Below are positions 1-12,742 of a stretch of DNA of 64,000 nt, in pieces. The position numbers and the translations under genes are program-made. The notes beneath the pieces are model-generated. The model was not told the origin of the DNA. It was given only the letters and a program-made list of their open reading frames with translations, and did no database searches. Source of the DNA: Dermatemys mawii (Eukaryota > Chordata > Testudines > Dermatemydidae); contig ML677351.1 of NCBI GenBank assembly GCA_007922305.1, positions 9,639,558 to 9,703,557 on the forward strand, in the 5' to 3' direction. Every line of letters starts with the position of its first letter. The first letter of the stretch is position 1.

Positions 1-1885
1 AGATTGCAGGATCTGCTGTCTGTCTTAGAAGCAGCATATTTTGCAAGCAGTAATTCTGTCTCAGAACAGCATCCATGTACTGCCTCTGCGTCTGTCTTTT
101 TTCCATGCTCTCCTTTGCTATGGTTATATTGTCCTTATCCACAACCATAGTATTCTTGGCTATTGTCAGTCTCTCAGACAGCTGCATTTCTTTCTCCTTC
201 TGGGTCTTCATGAACAATCTCCATCTCTCAGCCAGCCTACTTTTCCTCTGTAACTCAGCCATAAGCTCTGCAAACATGTAGTTGCAAGTCTTCCTTTTTT
301 CTGGTTTGGCAGCAGATAGAGTTCCTTCCCTTGATGGTCTGGCTGTTGCAGGTGCAATGTCCATACCCAAACAAATCATAATTGCTTTTTTTCTACACAT
401 GTATGTGTGACCTTATCTCCATGAGAGACTTTCTATTATTTGGGAGGAAGCTCAGATATGGTAAGTGGTCAGTGTGCACAGAGGGTGCTGGGGGCATTTG
501 GATTTCAGCCTACTGTGTCTGCTTTCATGGTGCTAGGGATGGGGTGATTGGAGTTAAGTCACCTGTTTGTTTCTGCAATTTTGTTTATGCACCAGATACC
601 CTCCTATGGCATAGAAAGTGCAAAGGGAGGGTTGGGGGTGGCACCTAGGGGCAAGCTATATAGTAATCCCCTCCACATTCACTTTAGGCTGTCCAGACTC
701 TTAATAATATTACACTGAGGCCGGTGACTAGGGAATGGCCTTCTTTAGAAAGTCAAAGAGCAGACTGGCAAGATGCACTGTGAAGTTATTCACCAAGTGC
801 ACTGCAGTAGTGGAAGAGGCTTGCGAACTATATCTGGGGGGATGGGCATGTGGCTTTTCCCTATAATATGTGAAACAATATTGGTCAATTCCTCAGTCTT
901 AAGTTTAGCTCCCCAAGATGTGGAGAAAGTGCAGCAAAAAATAGGGTCCTGCAGTGATTGCCAGCTGGAACACATGGTGTGGGGCATTTGTACCTCAGTG
1001 GGAGCAGTACTCTTTGTGCCTTGACTGGGCATAGAATGTGCACTTGCACCTCATGTAAACTAAGAAAACTAACCATATTTCTTTTCCTCTTATCACTGCC
1101 TCAATAAACGCAGGCTTTTTCCACAAATTAGAGTTTGCTGTATGCAAATCTGCCTCAGGAGCGGGTTAGAGACAGGCACGGTACAGACTGCAACCATGCC
1201 ATGCTTGGGGGTACCATTTTGTAACAGCAAAGAACCAGGGGAGGGAGAGAAAAGCAGGTGCTACTAGCTTATGTCAGCCGACAACAATAATAATAAATTG
1301 TAAAGATAGGTACTGACCTGCCAAAATTTCCCTCCAGTGGATCTGACTGTCCAGTCCAGGCCTGGGTTTCCAGCTGGGAATCCAGCTCAGCGAATGCAGG
1401 ACAGGAATCAGTCCATTGCAGCAGGATAGGACTGGGGCTGGCTGTCATTAGGATCCGGAATATAAAAAGAATTCTGGCTTGCAGGAGGCAGCTCCTTTCC
1501 AGCATCTTTATGCTCATCCCCTGATGAGTCAAGCCAATCATCCTCAATATGGGGATAACAGTGTGGGCAACAGGCTCTGAATAGTGCCTGGGACAGATCA
1601 TACCGTAATTGTGTAGATTCCTGTCTAGTTCATCAAAATATAGTCATAGATCCCCTGCCCGACTGGCTCTTTTTATCCCCCCTTGCACTATACTTTCTCC
1701 TGAGGTGCTTGCTATTTATCAGGCACTGATTGACATGCCAATCCCAACCCCTCACGTGCATCTACTTTGCATGTCCATAAAAAGGTCTTCAGTCTCATGT
1801 ATGGCCACAAGAGCCTTCTGAAACAATGCTTCTTCTCAAATAGCAATTAGATCCAAAATATCACGTCCGGCTGCTCCGTGAGATG
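1..1885 (-). pseudogene. PIF/Harbinger Myb/SANT-like accessory gene remnant, truncated by window start
   Basis: Read on the minus strand, the right part (about 1885-1730) starts like a Myb/SANT domain (RDILDLIAI, then a stop where the family has Trp, then EEALFQKAL). The middle (about 1600-1320) is an acidic, Ser/Pro-rich linker ending at a possible CAG|GTCAGT donor. The left part (about 370-1) encodes KRKTCNYMFAELMAELQRK followed by a charged, coiled-coil-like stretch (SERLTIAKNTM). This SANT-linker-coil order is that of the second gene of vertebrate Harbinger transposons, which helps bring transposase to DNA and into the nucleus. The 370-1320 stretch may be an intron or decayed sequence. 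Internal stops and frame changes make it a pseudogene. The assignment rests on pattern recognition; the C-terminal half is weaker than the SANT start. Confidence 0.6.
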
Positions 1886-2966
1886 CATTGCAGTCCCAAA
1901 GGCCTGCAGTTGTGATTGTATTGCCAGAATAATAGTAAACTGGGATCCAATAAGCAACATTAGGGTCTGTGCGAACTTTTAAAAAGGGAAGTGTGCAATC
2001 CTGAAAACCTGACACCAGGGCAGGGAGGGCATATAAGTAAACACAGAGGTCAGCACTGTGGGATAGCCACTGGAAGCATTCAAGACGTGGTGCACAGCAA
2101 TTGTGCGTACAGGAACAAAAGACCAAATTAATGCATTTCGAAGCACAGTCTACTTTGCAAAAGGATGCTAGAGTTCCTGATACATGTGGAGTTAGTGCAC
2201 AGCAATGAGGTGCATCATCCATATGCAAGTATTTACAAAACGAAGTAACTCGATTTGATCTGATTTTAAAAACCCTGTAGACAAGCTCTAAGCGTACTCT
2301 TCTCCAGAAGGTGACTTCATATTGTGAATGGATATTATGTAATTCTTAAAAGAACTCAGCCTCAACTGTGTTATGAAGGTAAGTCCCTTGAGGACAGGAG
2401 TATATGAAATTCCAACAAGGTGTTTTTCTTTTGCTTTTTTATTATCCACTTTCTTTAGTGTTTAATAATGAGAAGACTATCTACTTTAAATTTTCTAGGC
2501 AAAGTACTACTATTAAAACTAGCCACATTTGTGGCCTTTGTTTCTCATTTATTTCCATATGAAAATATTCTCTGACCTGTTCTAAATTAGTATCATTATC
2601 TACCATTCCATCCTCTTCCTTTTCTGATTTAAGAATTACTAAAAAAAATAAAAGCTGATTGACCTCGTCACTTATTTCAAAACTCAACATTTCCTAGCGA
2701 AGCACTAAAGGTGGCAAAGATACTGAAGACCTGAGCGAATGCTAGTGCACATCCCAGAACTCAGGTTTTTAAAAATTCAATAAAAAGTTAGTTGTTTATC
2801 TTCTTCACAGGTGTACTTTAGAACAAACATTTAAGATTTATACTCAGAAAAAACTTCAGGTTGCTTACATTTCCTCATGATATTGCAAACAAAACACAAG
2901 GAAATCCTAACTTAGGACAACTTTCATTCAACACAATACCATTCTCCAAGATCCACTATCATGATA
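1886..2966. other. No gene seen; probable Harbinger flank then AT-rich intron
   Basis: Continues upstream of the SANT remnant and may include the 5' part of that transposon up to roughly 2.3 kb, but no terminal inverted repeat is visible. The rest is unremarkable AT-rich intronic sequence. Confidence 0.5.
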
Positions 2967-2977
2967 CTCATCCACAA

Positions 2978-3093
2978 TAGTATCAAAGGGGTAGCCATGT
3001 TAGTCTGGATCTGCAAAAGCGACAAAAAGAGTATTGTAGCACCTTATAGACTAACAGAACTGTTAGTCTATAGGGTGCTACAAGACTTTGTTG
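2978..3093 (-). mobile_element. SINE-like retroposon with internal inverted duplication, 11-bp target duplication
   Basis: 2978-3058 is a minus-strand copy of an abundant reptile repeat (sense landmarks TGTTAGTCTATAAGG and GGCTACCCC). At 3061-3093 about 33 bp of the same unit recurs in the opposite orientation, making a hairpin. The whole is flanked by the 11-bp direct repeat CTCATCCACAA at 2967-2977 and 3094-3104, which marks it as one insertion. A related plus-strand copy is at 45.4 kb. Confidence 0.8.
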
Positions 3094-3104
3094 CTCATCC
3101 ACAA

Positions 3105-4009
3105 CATTAACTCTAACACTATCAACTCAAAACACTCTCAGCTTCAGTGCATACGAAGAACTGAAAAGTCACACTCCACCACAAATTCCAAACTTCCCAT
3201 ACCACATATAAACATGTTAAAATAATCATGAAGTCTTCAAATTTGGGTACATGTAGTTTTACAGAAATGCACAGAAGACACAATGGGAGTCTGACTCATT
3301 TGTGGCGAGATTTAGGGGAGGAAATTAAAAATAAACATTCCTATTGAGGCAGAAAGAAAGTTAACACATGCTAGTAACAAGGTGCATGTCTGCCTGGGGG
3401 AGAAGATATGTACTGTCAATACCCTTCGCTTTGTAGTTTCCTTGCTTTACATTTTATGTTAGGTGTATCACATATAAAATAATCTTAACTAGCACACAAT
3501 GTAGTGGGTTTGTGTATTAGTTATATTAATGATCTTATGTAAGATCAATGATAAGGTTGTGTATTTCATTGACTTTCAATTGCATCTGCCTTGAGGACAA
3601 CGGTAAGTTTTAAGTTAAAATCAGTGTATAAGGATAACAACATGGTTGAGTTTCATGCTGGGAGCAGCTTTAGAGTTGTATAGATAAACTCTGCACCATT
3701 GTATAGATAAAATGGCCAATTAAAGTGGCAGGAGTGGAAACTTCTGCAAAGCTCCTGTCAAATGTTTGGAAGCAACAGATCAGAGAGGAATAGAATTACC
3801 TCAGAAGTATTTGTGTCTTTAATGTAGCAGGAGACTTTCAGTTGTCCCTCTTGATGGCCTTGTTTGGCAAGCTACCACAATCAGTCCCAGAGATAAATGC
3901 AAACATCTTTATTGTTAGAGTGAACAAACAAAACACAATCAAGGGCCACCGGAGCAAATAAGGACAAAGCTATATTCTAGCAAGCAAGAGTGAATTCTAT
4001 GACTTCAAA
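3105..4009. other. AT-rich intron, nothing identified
   Basis: No coding similarity, terminal repeats or tandem structure recognised. Confidence 0.5.
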
Positions 4010-4267
4010 GGGTATGTCTACAATGAAATTAGACACCCCGCCTCCAGCCCATGCCAGCTGATGTGGGCTTGTCAGGCTCGGTATAAAGGGCCATTTAATT
4101 TGTGTGTAGACATTCAGGCTTGGGTCTCAGTTTGTCCCAGTGCTCCGGCTCCAGCCCAAGCCTGAATCTCTAGACCTCAATTGAACAGCCCATTGGCCCT
4201 AGCACCATGAACCTGAGTCAGTTGGCACAGTCCAGCTGTGAGTTTTTATTTGTAGTGTAGAGACCCC
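4010..4267. mobile_element. Palindromic Harbinger-type MITE (GGGTATGTCTACA ends)
   Basis: The left end reads GGGTATGTCTACA and the right end is its approximate complement (GTGTAGAGACCCC). The two halves form one long imperfect palindrome: the left half has TTAGACACCCC, CCAGCTGA and GTGTAGACATTCAGGC, and matching complements appear in the right half. This is a non-autonomous element of a type abundant in turtle and crocodilian genomes. No clear target duplication remains. Confidence 0.8.
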
Positions 4268-5363
4268 AAAAGCAGCCAAAACATAGAAAAACCTTGTTCA
4301 TATATCTTGGAACTATGACAGTACATCACCACCATAACCATGAGACTAAGCTGTTTTTCAGGTTCAAACCTCATTTACTACCATGCAAGAAACCTTCAGA
4401 ATCAGGGAGCCATCTTTCCTGATTAAACAAATGTAGCAAAACATTCTTTTCTTAAACTTTGTCAAGCAAAGATTAAACAAATGAGTGTTACAACCAAGTT
4501 TGGGTAGCCAGGACAAGGATAAAAGGAATAAGATCACATTGATTATAGACATGTGAATACATCTTAACAGTTCCAAATCAAGATTCATTTATTTTTAAGA
4601 TGAATACGTTTCAGCATTCCTCACCAATCCTCCACTTGCCTCAATCTAGCTGCCAACCATAAAATATATTAGCAGTTATGGAACCAGGCCTTATAGGGCA
4701 AATGTAAGTGTGCTTAGTGATTTTGAAGATAACATGTAAAAAAGTTAAACTTGAAAGAACTTATAAGCAGTAATTACAAGCAGAAAGTACATTTAAGATT
4801 TTTATACTGTAAAAAAATATTCAGTTACATTTTTTAAACTCATACATTATTAAGCCACAGCGATATCTTTGATTTGTATGCAGCTATTTCTTTCTCACCT
4901 TCTCTTTCCCCCGCCTCTATAAAAAAAACGTTTCTTCGCAATCTAATATTAGTACTTCTGCAGTGTGCTATAATTTATAACAATCTGTATTTATTAACCC
5001 AGATAAGTTTTATTTTAGATATCATGAAAGAATATAAATTTTGAATAGGCACTCTTCGTGTATTTTATCCATCAGCTAATCTGTCTGGGTTTTTTAAAGC
5101 TCACAGCTCCATGTGAAAAGTGAGTTTTTTTAAAAAAATTTGTTGGCAACTATCATGACATCAAACCAATTTTAGAGAGAACATATTAAAAGTTGTCTCC
5201 TTATTAAAGTGTGAACTTTAAAAAGAATATCTAGAGAAGCTGAGATATCAAATAAAGAGTAAATAAAGCAAAAATTGCATTTTTGACTGGATAATCCACT
5301 ACCTCTAAGGTCGTAGGGTCACCTGCTACATGTTCCTAAGTGAGAATAAGCAATGATGTATGG

Positions 5364-5403
<40 letters not shown>

Positions 5404-5914
5404 AAAATCAGAGAGATTAAAAAGGAGATTTCCAAATAGAAAATTAGAAGATATTCTTTTAGCATTTGGAAGTTAGTGCTCATTATTTTTCTGATTTGTA
5501 CTTTTTTCAGGAAGCTGGCTTTTCACCACATCTGCTTATTTGGTTTCTGCTATTCTGACTGGATATCGGTAAAGTCCCAAAGTACACCTACAATATATTC
5601 TCAAATATTTCAATGACTAAAATCTTAGTTTTACCAGGGAAATGTGAGCATATTTCTGTAGGCAATAGTGGTCTCTACATATTGAATGCTCTACATAATT
5701 TTTCTATGTATTTTTTTTAAAGTGGAAATGGTATGGAACTTCTTGTAGGATCGGTAAAATGCAGCTTCTAATATTTTTTGGTAGGAAAAAAGTTACTTTG
5801 TAAATAAATTCTGATTGGCTATTTTGAGTTAAAAACTTCCGACTACACAAGTTTTCCTGTATTTTTCTATATTTAAATTAATTCTTTGGATGGCTTACAG
5901 GGACGTGGAGACCA
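4268..5914. other. AT-rich intron with one GA microsatellite
   Basis: No gene or transposon recognised apart from the (GA)n run at 5366-5401. Confidence 0.5.
5366..5401. repeat. (GA)n microsatellite
   Basis: About 18 uninterrupted GA units, a purine/pyrimidine mirror repeat. Confidence 0.97.
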
Positions 5915-7305
5915 TTGATATGTTTTTATCACACTCTTAAACAATGGAATACCAATTGAAATTTATTAAATATTTTGGATTTTTTTTCTACAATTTCATA
6001 TAGATGTGTTGTGCTTGAAATCAAGTATGCATTTTACAATTCAGCTCATACAAGTACTGTAGCACAATCTCTTAGTTCTGAAAGTGCAACTTATAAATAT
6101 TGATTTTTTTTTCTGTTACATAACCACATTCAAAAACAGAACAATGTAAAACTTTAGAGCCTACAAGTCCATTCAGTCCTACTTCTTGTTCAACCAATCA
6201 CTAAGACAAACAAGTTTGTTTAAATGTACAAGAGATAATGCCATCCTTTTCTTATTTACAGTGTTACCAGAAAGTGAACAGGCATTTGCATGCCACTTTT
6301 GTAACCAGCATTGTAAAGTATTTACATGTCAGATATGCAAATAGTCATATATCTTTTCCTTCATGCTTCAGCCACCTTTCTAGAGGATATACTTTCATGC
6401 TGATGATGCTAGTTAATGTGTGACTCAACTCCTTGGGGGAAAACTGAATGTCACCTCCTCTGTTTTACCCGCATGCTGCATATATTTCATGTTATAGCAA
6501 TCTCGGATAATGACTCAGCACATGTTGTTCATTTCAAGAACACTTTCATTGCAGATCTGACAAAACACAAAGAAGGTACCAATATGAGATTTCTAAAGAT
6601 AACTACAGCACTTGACTTGGCTGTCTGGGTGAAAAGGGTACCTAGAGTGAAGAGAGGGCTGGGGAAAGGCCAGAGGAGCTGGGGAACTCCAGCCTGGCAA
6701 CTCCCCAGGCTGCAGGCCTTGTTAAAGGCCTGCAGAAGGTTCTGGAGCTACAGAAGTGCAGTCCAGAGATAGGCAGAGGCAGCTGGGTCCAAACCCCTTG
6801 CCAGTGATGAGTGGCTGTTACAGACTGCAGTTTGCCCCAGTGAACCGGGTAACAATGGGCAGTAGCCACTGAGGCAAAGTGGGATTAGAGGGTTGGGAGT
6901 TCCTCTGGGAGGGGAGACCCAGAGTGTGGGGGCACTGCCAGACAGAAGCCCCCAAGGCAAAGAGGCACTAGTGTCTGGGAGGGATATGGGGGCCAGCAGT
7001 AGCTGAGACACCAGCCACCAGGAGGTGCTTCAGAGCTGAAAAGAGCTAATTCGAGATGACCAGTGGGCAGCTTCCGCTGGTGAGTCATAGCCTTGCTACA
7101 ATTCTACACTGGATAAAGAGATTGCACTATAGTACTTGTATAATGTGAATTTCAAACTTCTATTTCTTTTGGGTTTTTTTACATTGAAAATACTTGTAAT
7201 AAAAATAAATATATAGTGAGCAGTGAACATTTTTTATTCTGTGTTGTAATTGAAGATGTCGTATTTAAAAATGTAGAAAACATTAAAAAAAATTAATTGC
7301 ACCAT
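5915..7305. mobile_element. Foldback hAT transposon, copy 1, interrupted
   Basis: About 6160-6400 carries, on the minus strand, a decayed hAT transposase C-terminal dimerisation region. About 6430-6620 then carries plus-strand transposase sequence (frame with FKNTFIADLTK and RFLKITTALD). At 7101-7305 the right end resumes with the hAT 3' region (TAAAGAGATTGCACTA, then TTAATTGCACC). The two transposase pieces point in opposite directions, so the family is an inverted-duplication derivative of an autonomous hAT. A GC-richer unit at 6622-7100 replaces the middle. Closely related to the larger copy at 23938-27766. Confidence 0.75.
6622..7100. mobile_element. GC-richer unit inserted in hAT copy 1, LTR-like ends
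   Basis: The sequence changes abruptly from AT-rich hAT to about 480 bp of purine-rich sequence that begins TGTCTGGG and ends GCTACA, a TG...CA unit as in LTRs. No matching short target duplication is visible and hAT sequence is missing around it, so it may be an LTR fragment plus a deletion. Family not named. Confidence 0.45.
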
Positions 7306-8869
7306 TGAAATATTTTTGGATCACTTCACAGCTTTAGTTGTTTTCACTTTTTGTTCTCCCAGCCCTTCTTTTGTCTTGTCTAATTTAGTTTACATTAACG
7401 ATGTGGCGGAAAATATGTTTGCAAAGCCTGGTGTACACTTGGTACATCAAAAATATTTTACCTTAATCTTAATCCTTAAGATAGTTACCTAAAATATTTT
7501 CTATATATCAATACTTTTCTGGATAAAAATCAATCTACAACCTAGCTTCTGAAAAAAAACATTTTTCCTCCTCTAAAGTGATATCACTTAGTTATGTAGA
7601 GCCCTTTCCTGTAGAATCATCAGGACTAAAAACTTTGGCACCATTTCACAACGTGATCCAGAAGCTCTAATAATTATACAGTATTTCAAGTACTGGTGGT
7701 TAATAATATAGCTGTATGTTTTCTTCCATAGTCTTATGCCTCAGGCAGCCATTTATGAGGCTGAAAATAAAATGGGATCTGAGACCTCATACTATTTTAC
7801 TTCCTGGATGATAGAAGTAAAGTGAAAAGACCAGATCTAGCATTACTGCAACACCACAAATCGTTCCTTGAAGCAAAAACAGTATGAGCAAGACATTCAG
7901 GTTCCAGTGGAGCCTTAACAGTTAAAGGAATTCTACAAGATATAAGCCAGAAAATTATTGTTGTTGTTGTATGAGTCGTAAGTCATGATTATTTTTTAAA
8001 ATAAATTCTGAGAATATATTCCATTCTATTTTCAGCTTGTGACATCTTCTGAACCATACACTTGTCTATCCCTACTCCCCATAAACAAACTTCAATCTTA
8101 CTGGATTTCAAAAATCCAAACCCACAAAATTAAAGCATTATATTACTCATTCAGGACAGTTTGTACAGGTAAGCACTAAATGTGCTTGTCCTTTGTTTTC
8201 TAATACAAATTATAAAAAAACTCAATGCCTTATTTTAAAATCTAAACTCTACATTCAAAGTTGATTGAGAAAAATTCGAAAACCTTTAATTTTGATCCAT
8301 GGGGCACAGGAGAGACTCCATCTTGTCCAGGTGGGATGAACAATTCCCATTTCCCATAATCCATTTTCTTATATGGATGAGAAAATGGATTCCAGCCATC
8401 TGCAATAGAAGAAGACTATTACTGAGATTCATCCTATTCAAATGTACTAAAATATACATTGACTTTGCTTTCAGACAATGAATCTTACAGAAAGTGGATA
8501 CTAAAAAACAAATTGTTTTCTTTTGCATTTGACACTACTGCATAACACCAGATCAGGTTCAGTTAACAGAATTATCGGTTATTAAGAAATGAGATTCCAA
8601 TGTTAACTCAGCATTATAGTTAAACAAACAAACAAAAAAAGTTATATTCCTGCTTTAACTTAATTCTGACAAAGGAACTTTACCATCATGCCTATTTTTC
8701 TACTATCATTAGATATTCTACTGTTTAAAATCTACAGCTAAATCTGTTAAGGAGAATCACTGCTCAAGACAAAACTACTTTTACTATAAAGCATGATCTT
8801 GACCATCACAGAACCCACATTTTGCCAGTTTAAACAAAAACTATCTGAAATTTAACAGGTGCCTTTTGT
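7306..8869. other. AT-rich intron with a short hairpin at 8359-8391
   Basis: The only structure noted is an inverted repeat, AATCCATTTTCTTAT against ATGAGAAAATGGATT (one mismatch), with a 3-base spacer. No genes. Confidence 0.5.
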
Positions 8870-9760
8870 GACACGCTATACTGCAAAATAACACCCTTTA
8901 TCCCATATTCACCACTTGCATATGGTTATGATATATTTTGTACAAAGTATGCTTTGTGAGGTATCTTTGTAAAAGTCAATTTGTTGAACATTACTGTTCT
9001 GTTGAAATATATGTATCATCATTGTATACGAAGTTATGAGATTTTTCTCTCTGTTTGTTATTGAAATATGTTGTGAGCCTGGGAAACGCCCACAGACCAG
9101 TTCCCTAGAAATAACAAAAACTAAAACACAAGCATTACATGTCAAGCCTTACATATACAGAAGGAGTAAGCAAGAATGTGTTATTTATACGAAGGACTAA
9201 ACGTGACGCACATAAGTAATGAGGGCTTCCTAGCCCCAGGATACAGCATGGATTTTTCCAGTATCTGAAGACAGTGACATCATCAGACCACCTCTCCTCC
9301 CCCACCGATACTGAAAACAAGAAAATCATCTGGGAGACAGAAACATTGAACTGGGGTGAGTGGTCCTAACTGGAAAACTATCCAGCTAGCACAGACTGCT
9401 GAAGACTTTTGGTAAAGAGAAACCTTATTGGCTTGGCCTGATAAAGCTCAGGAAATAGAATAAGCTATTTCTTTTTGTAACCAGTTTTGCCTCTAATTGC
9501 TTAAAATCTTTCTGTAATTAATAAACAATGTTTTATCTAAGCCAGTGTGTTTGTGATTGAAGTTTGGAGAATGTACTCAGGTTAGAAAGGCTGGTGCATA
9601 TCCGTATCCTTTGATGAAATGATGGCCTAATTAATGAGCTCACTCTGCTAGAGGCTGGGACGAGTGGACAGAATGGCAACTCAGATAGCAAAGAACACAA
9701 AATTAGAGAGTTAAGGGGGCACAACAATCCAACAGCCAAGACTGTACCCTGAGGCTGGAA
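8870..9760 (+). mobile_element. LTR-like reptile interspersed repeat remnant
   Basis: A run starting near TATGCTTTGTGAGGTATC and ending in a 3'-end-like segment with AATAAA at about 9520 followed by GTGTGTTTGTGATTG (GT-rich, as in LTR polyadenylation regions). The first 200 bp resemble the repeat at 37640-38270. Boundaries are approximate and no target duplication was found. Confidence 0.45.
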
Positions 9761-10159
9761 AGCTTGGAGAAAAAAAAAACAGACAAGGATTTCCAGGTCA
9801 AGAATGGAGTTATTTCTCACTGAGGATTTTCCTACTTTTTTGGTTTCTATCAAGAAAAAAGTTCAAGCATGAAACTATTAGTTTTGTGAACCCCAAAAAG
9901 AGTAAGCACATGTAACTATCTGAGACATTTGGAAGGTTTAGTTGTTTAAAGTAGCACATACTTACACACTGGAGATCTCTGAGGATTCTTAGAGTTCCAC
10001 TGCCAGAGGGAAAGACCTACAAAGGCATGCTGGTTTGGTGGATTGAGCAGAAGCCAGGAAAGCAACTCCTGAATTCCAGTGCCCACAACGTAAGGCAGAG
10101 GAATCTTAATACTACATTTATGTAACACCTTCCCGTGTAAAGATCTCAGTTTTGACCCA

Positions 10160-10255
10160 GTTACTAATAATTGTGCTAGCACCCAGAAGCCTCAAATCAG
10201 TATAAAGACTCCACTGTGCTAGGCAGTGTATAAAACATACAAGTCAAGTCAAAAA
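10160..10255 (+). repeat. Ancient LINE-like fragment
   Basis: Contains GTGCTAGCACCCAGAAGCC and CACTGTGCTAGGCAGTGTA, resembling the start of the ancient repeat at 11275-11745. Short and diverged. Confidence 0.4.
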
Positions 10256-10390
10256 TCTGATAATATGTATCACACACACACACACAGCTTTAAACTCATT
10301 TTCATCTATAACTTTGTACTAACTACTCCCATTTCAAGGAACTGTTTGCAGACAAACATCCACTACGCATTGTTATGCACAAATCTGTTC

Positions 10391-10511
10391 CAGGGTGACC
10401 AGAGAGAAAATGTGAAAAATAAGGATGGGGTAGGGGTAATAAGCGCCTATATAAGAAAAAGCCCCAAATATCAGGACTGTCCCTATAAAATAAGGACATC
10501 TGGTCACCCTA
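10391..10511. mobile_element. hAT MITE family A, copy 1 (121 bp)
   Basis: Terminal inverted repeats CAGGGTGACCAGA and CTGGTCACCCTA, flanked by an exact 8-bp duplication ATCTGTTC (10383-10390 and 10512-10519). The 8-bp target duplication and C/TAGGG ends point to the hAT superfamily. Non-coding. Further copies are at 50.3 and 56.1 kb. Confidence 0.92.
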
Positions 10512-10824
10512 ATCTGTTCACATGTGTAGACAAGTACTCCAAAATATTATAAACAGAAAATATTGCCAAAAATAATATGATTAGAAAAATACAGATATGT
10601 AAACACCATTCAATAAATGCAGTGTCCTAGAACTTCATAATTCAAATGAAGGATTTTCTCCTACCTCATTATAAAGTCACCAGCGCTTGATCTCTGCCCC
10701 TTCAAGTCCCCTCTATTATGCAATGTCTTTCTAAAGGAGGAGTTCCTTTTGAAACCACTTAATCCACTTTCTTGGATGTAGAAAGAAAGAGGAATAGGGA
10801 AAAGTTTATATTGTTAGATAAACC

Positions 10825-11046
10825 AGCGATGCTCAAACTTTTTCGGCCACAGCCCCTTTTCGAGCCGCTGCATCCACTTATGGCTCCCCAGGGTTTGTCC
10901 GCTGAAATGCCGCTGAACAGAAAGCTTCTGCTTTCTGCAGCGGTATTTCGGCAGTACGAAAATAGACCGCTGCCAAGTTCGGCGGCTGTGCCGGGGTCTC
11001 ACGCACCCTGTGGGTAGTCTCGCGCACCCCACTTTGAGGACCACTG
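10825..11046. mobile_element. hAT MITE family B, copy 1 (222 bp)
   Basis: Ends CAGCGATGCTCAAACT and TTTGAGGACCACTG; 8-bp target duplication AGATAAAC / CGATAAAC (7 of 8). Shares GC-rich inner blocks (AGAAAGCTTCTGCTTTCTG) with the copies at 40.5 and 62.1 kb. Non-coding. Confidence 0.88.
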
Positions 11047-11274
11047 CGATAAACTCTTTGCAAGGACTGATGCTGCCTCTGTTGTTATGTTTACATCGCT
11101 CACTGTCGCTAAGGAGCCAGGAAAAAAGATCCACAGCTAGTCCCTAAAATGACAATGGATCACAGAAAAAAAACACATTTATTTTTTTTTTTAAAGGGAA
11201 AAAAATTAAGTATTAGCTGTTGAAGCCTTATTGACCATTTTAGGACAAGTCAACCAAGTTCACATTTTATTGTT

Positions 11275-11745
11275 ATTTATATTGCACTAGTACTTAAGAG
11301 ACCCAGTCATGGACTAGTACCCCCATTATGTTAGATACAGTACACATACAGAAAACAGTCCCCTGCCCTGACAAGTTTTTCTGAGACAGGTGGAACACAA
11401 GGAAACAGTAGAATAATGTTGATCGGCCTGACAGGCAGTGCTCTCAGCACACCAGCTGCTTAGCCATTGTCAAGTTTCTAGTAGCTGAGTTTTAAGGAGG
11501 GATTTGAAGGACGATAATGAGGTGGCTTGGCCAAGGTTTACAGCTACCATGCATGAGAAACAACATGGGAGAAGGCTCAAAAGTACTTGTATGAAAGTGT
11601 AAACAAGTAGGCGATGAAGGCTGGCTTCATTGCCAGAATGGAAGCAACATCTTGATAGGCAGGTTGTGAACGTCCTTCAGATGAGCGAATGAAGATATTT
11701 CCACGCTATTCATTGACAAGTTCAAAGATGAACAACAAAATATCA
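11275..11745 (+). repeat. Ancient LINE-derived interspersed repeat
   Basis: Landmarks such as GACCCAGTCATGGACTAG, AAGGAGGGATTTGAAGGA and AACATGGGAGAAGG match an old amniote non-LTR repeat known from many reptile introns. Highly diverged and non-coding here. The exact LINE clade cannot be given from the sequence alone. Confidence 0.5.
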
Positions 11746-12742
11746 AGGAACCATAACGTACATCAGCCTTAAAAGTCCAAATTTCTGTTTTCACTTTACC
11801 GAGGGTGCCTTTAGGAAGTCAACATCCACATCCAAGATACTGCCCTTCTTTTTTTGGAACAGAATGGACAGTAAACATTGACTTTTATGGTGGTACCATA
11901 TACCCCCATAAAGATGGGGTTTAAAAAGTAAACAACAAACAACTGAAGTTTCCCTATCTACAAATTGGGTTGCCAACAATTAAAACCCAGAAATGACTGA
12001 TTGCAATGAGCAGAAAAGGAAAATCTGACTGGTTGAAACACCAATACATGCTTCATGAACAGCAAGATATGGGGAGAGGAACTGATTTTTCCAAAGAGGA
12101 ATTTATTACAATCAGGACAAAACATAATTGAGAAAACAGCTTAGGTCAATCCCCACATCTAGCCTAACCTCACCTCAAAAGGTTACAGATCTCAGATTTT
12201 CAGAAACATAGCTTAAATAAACTCTCTGCTCACCACATCCACTGCTTTCAACGGGTGTGCTATTGATAGCTGCATTCATGAACTGTCTAGCGTGCAAAGG
12301 GAAAGTGACTGAATTGCAGACAAACTTAACATTCAGAGCTGTCTGGCCAAAGGAAGAGTCAGGTGATGGCAACATATCTAGCTCTTATTGTCTCATGGAG
12401 GAATGCAATAGCTATTTATATCCAGCAAATCTAATAAAACCAGATTCCCTCCGCAACTCAAGGCCTTGTCAAATATGCTTTACTAGATCCTACATTTAAG
12501 ATTCTTTGCATCTCTTTGAGTTGGACATCACTGTACATAGCCAAACAACTTTTAGAAGATAGCACCTATGTTTTCAGTATCCCCCTCAAAGAAACACTTC
12601 CATCAGAGGATGCAGATAGAGGGTAAAGGGGATTGTACAAGCATGTAACACTGCTGTACTTGCTCTGAGTGCAGCGCCCCAAGTTCCCATTTTGATCATC
12701 TGGCAGCTGTTTATAGAGCTTAAGAAAGATTTTAACCACTAT
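11746..12742. other. Intron, nothing identified
   Basis: No gene or bounded transposon recognised. Confidence 0.45.
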
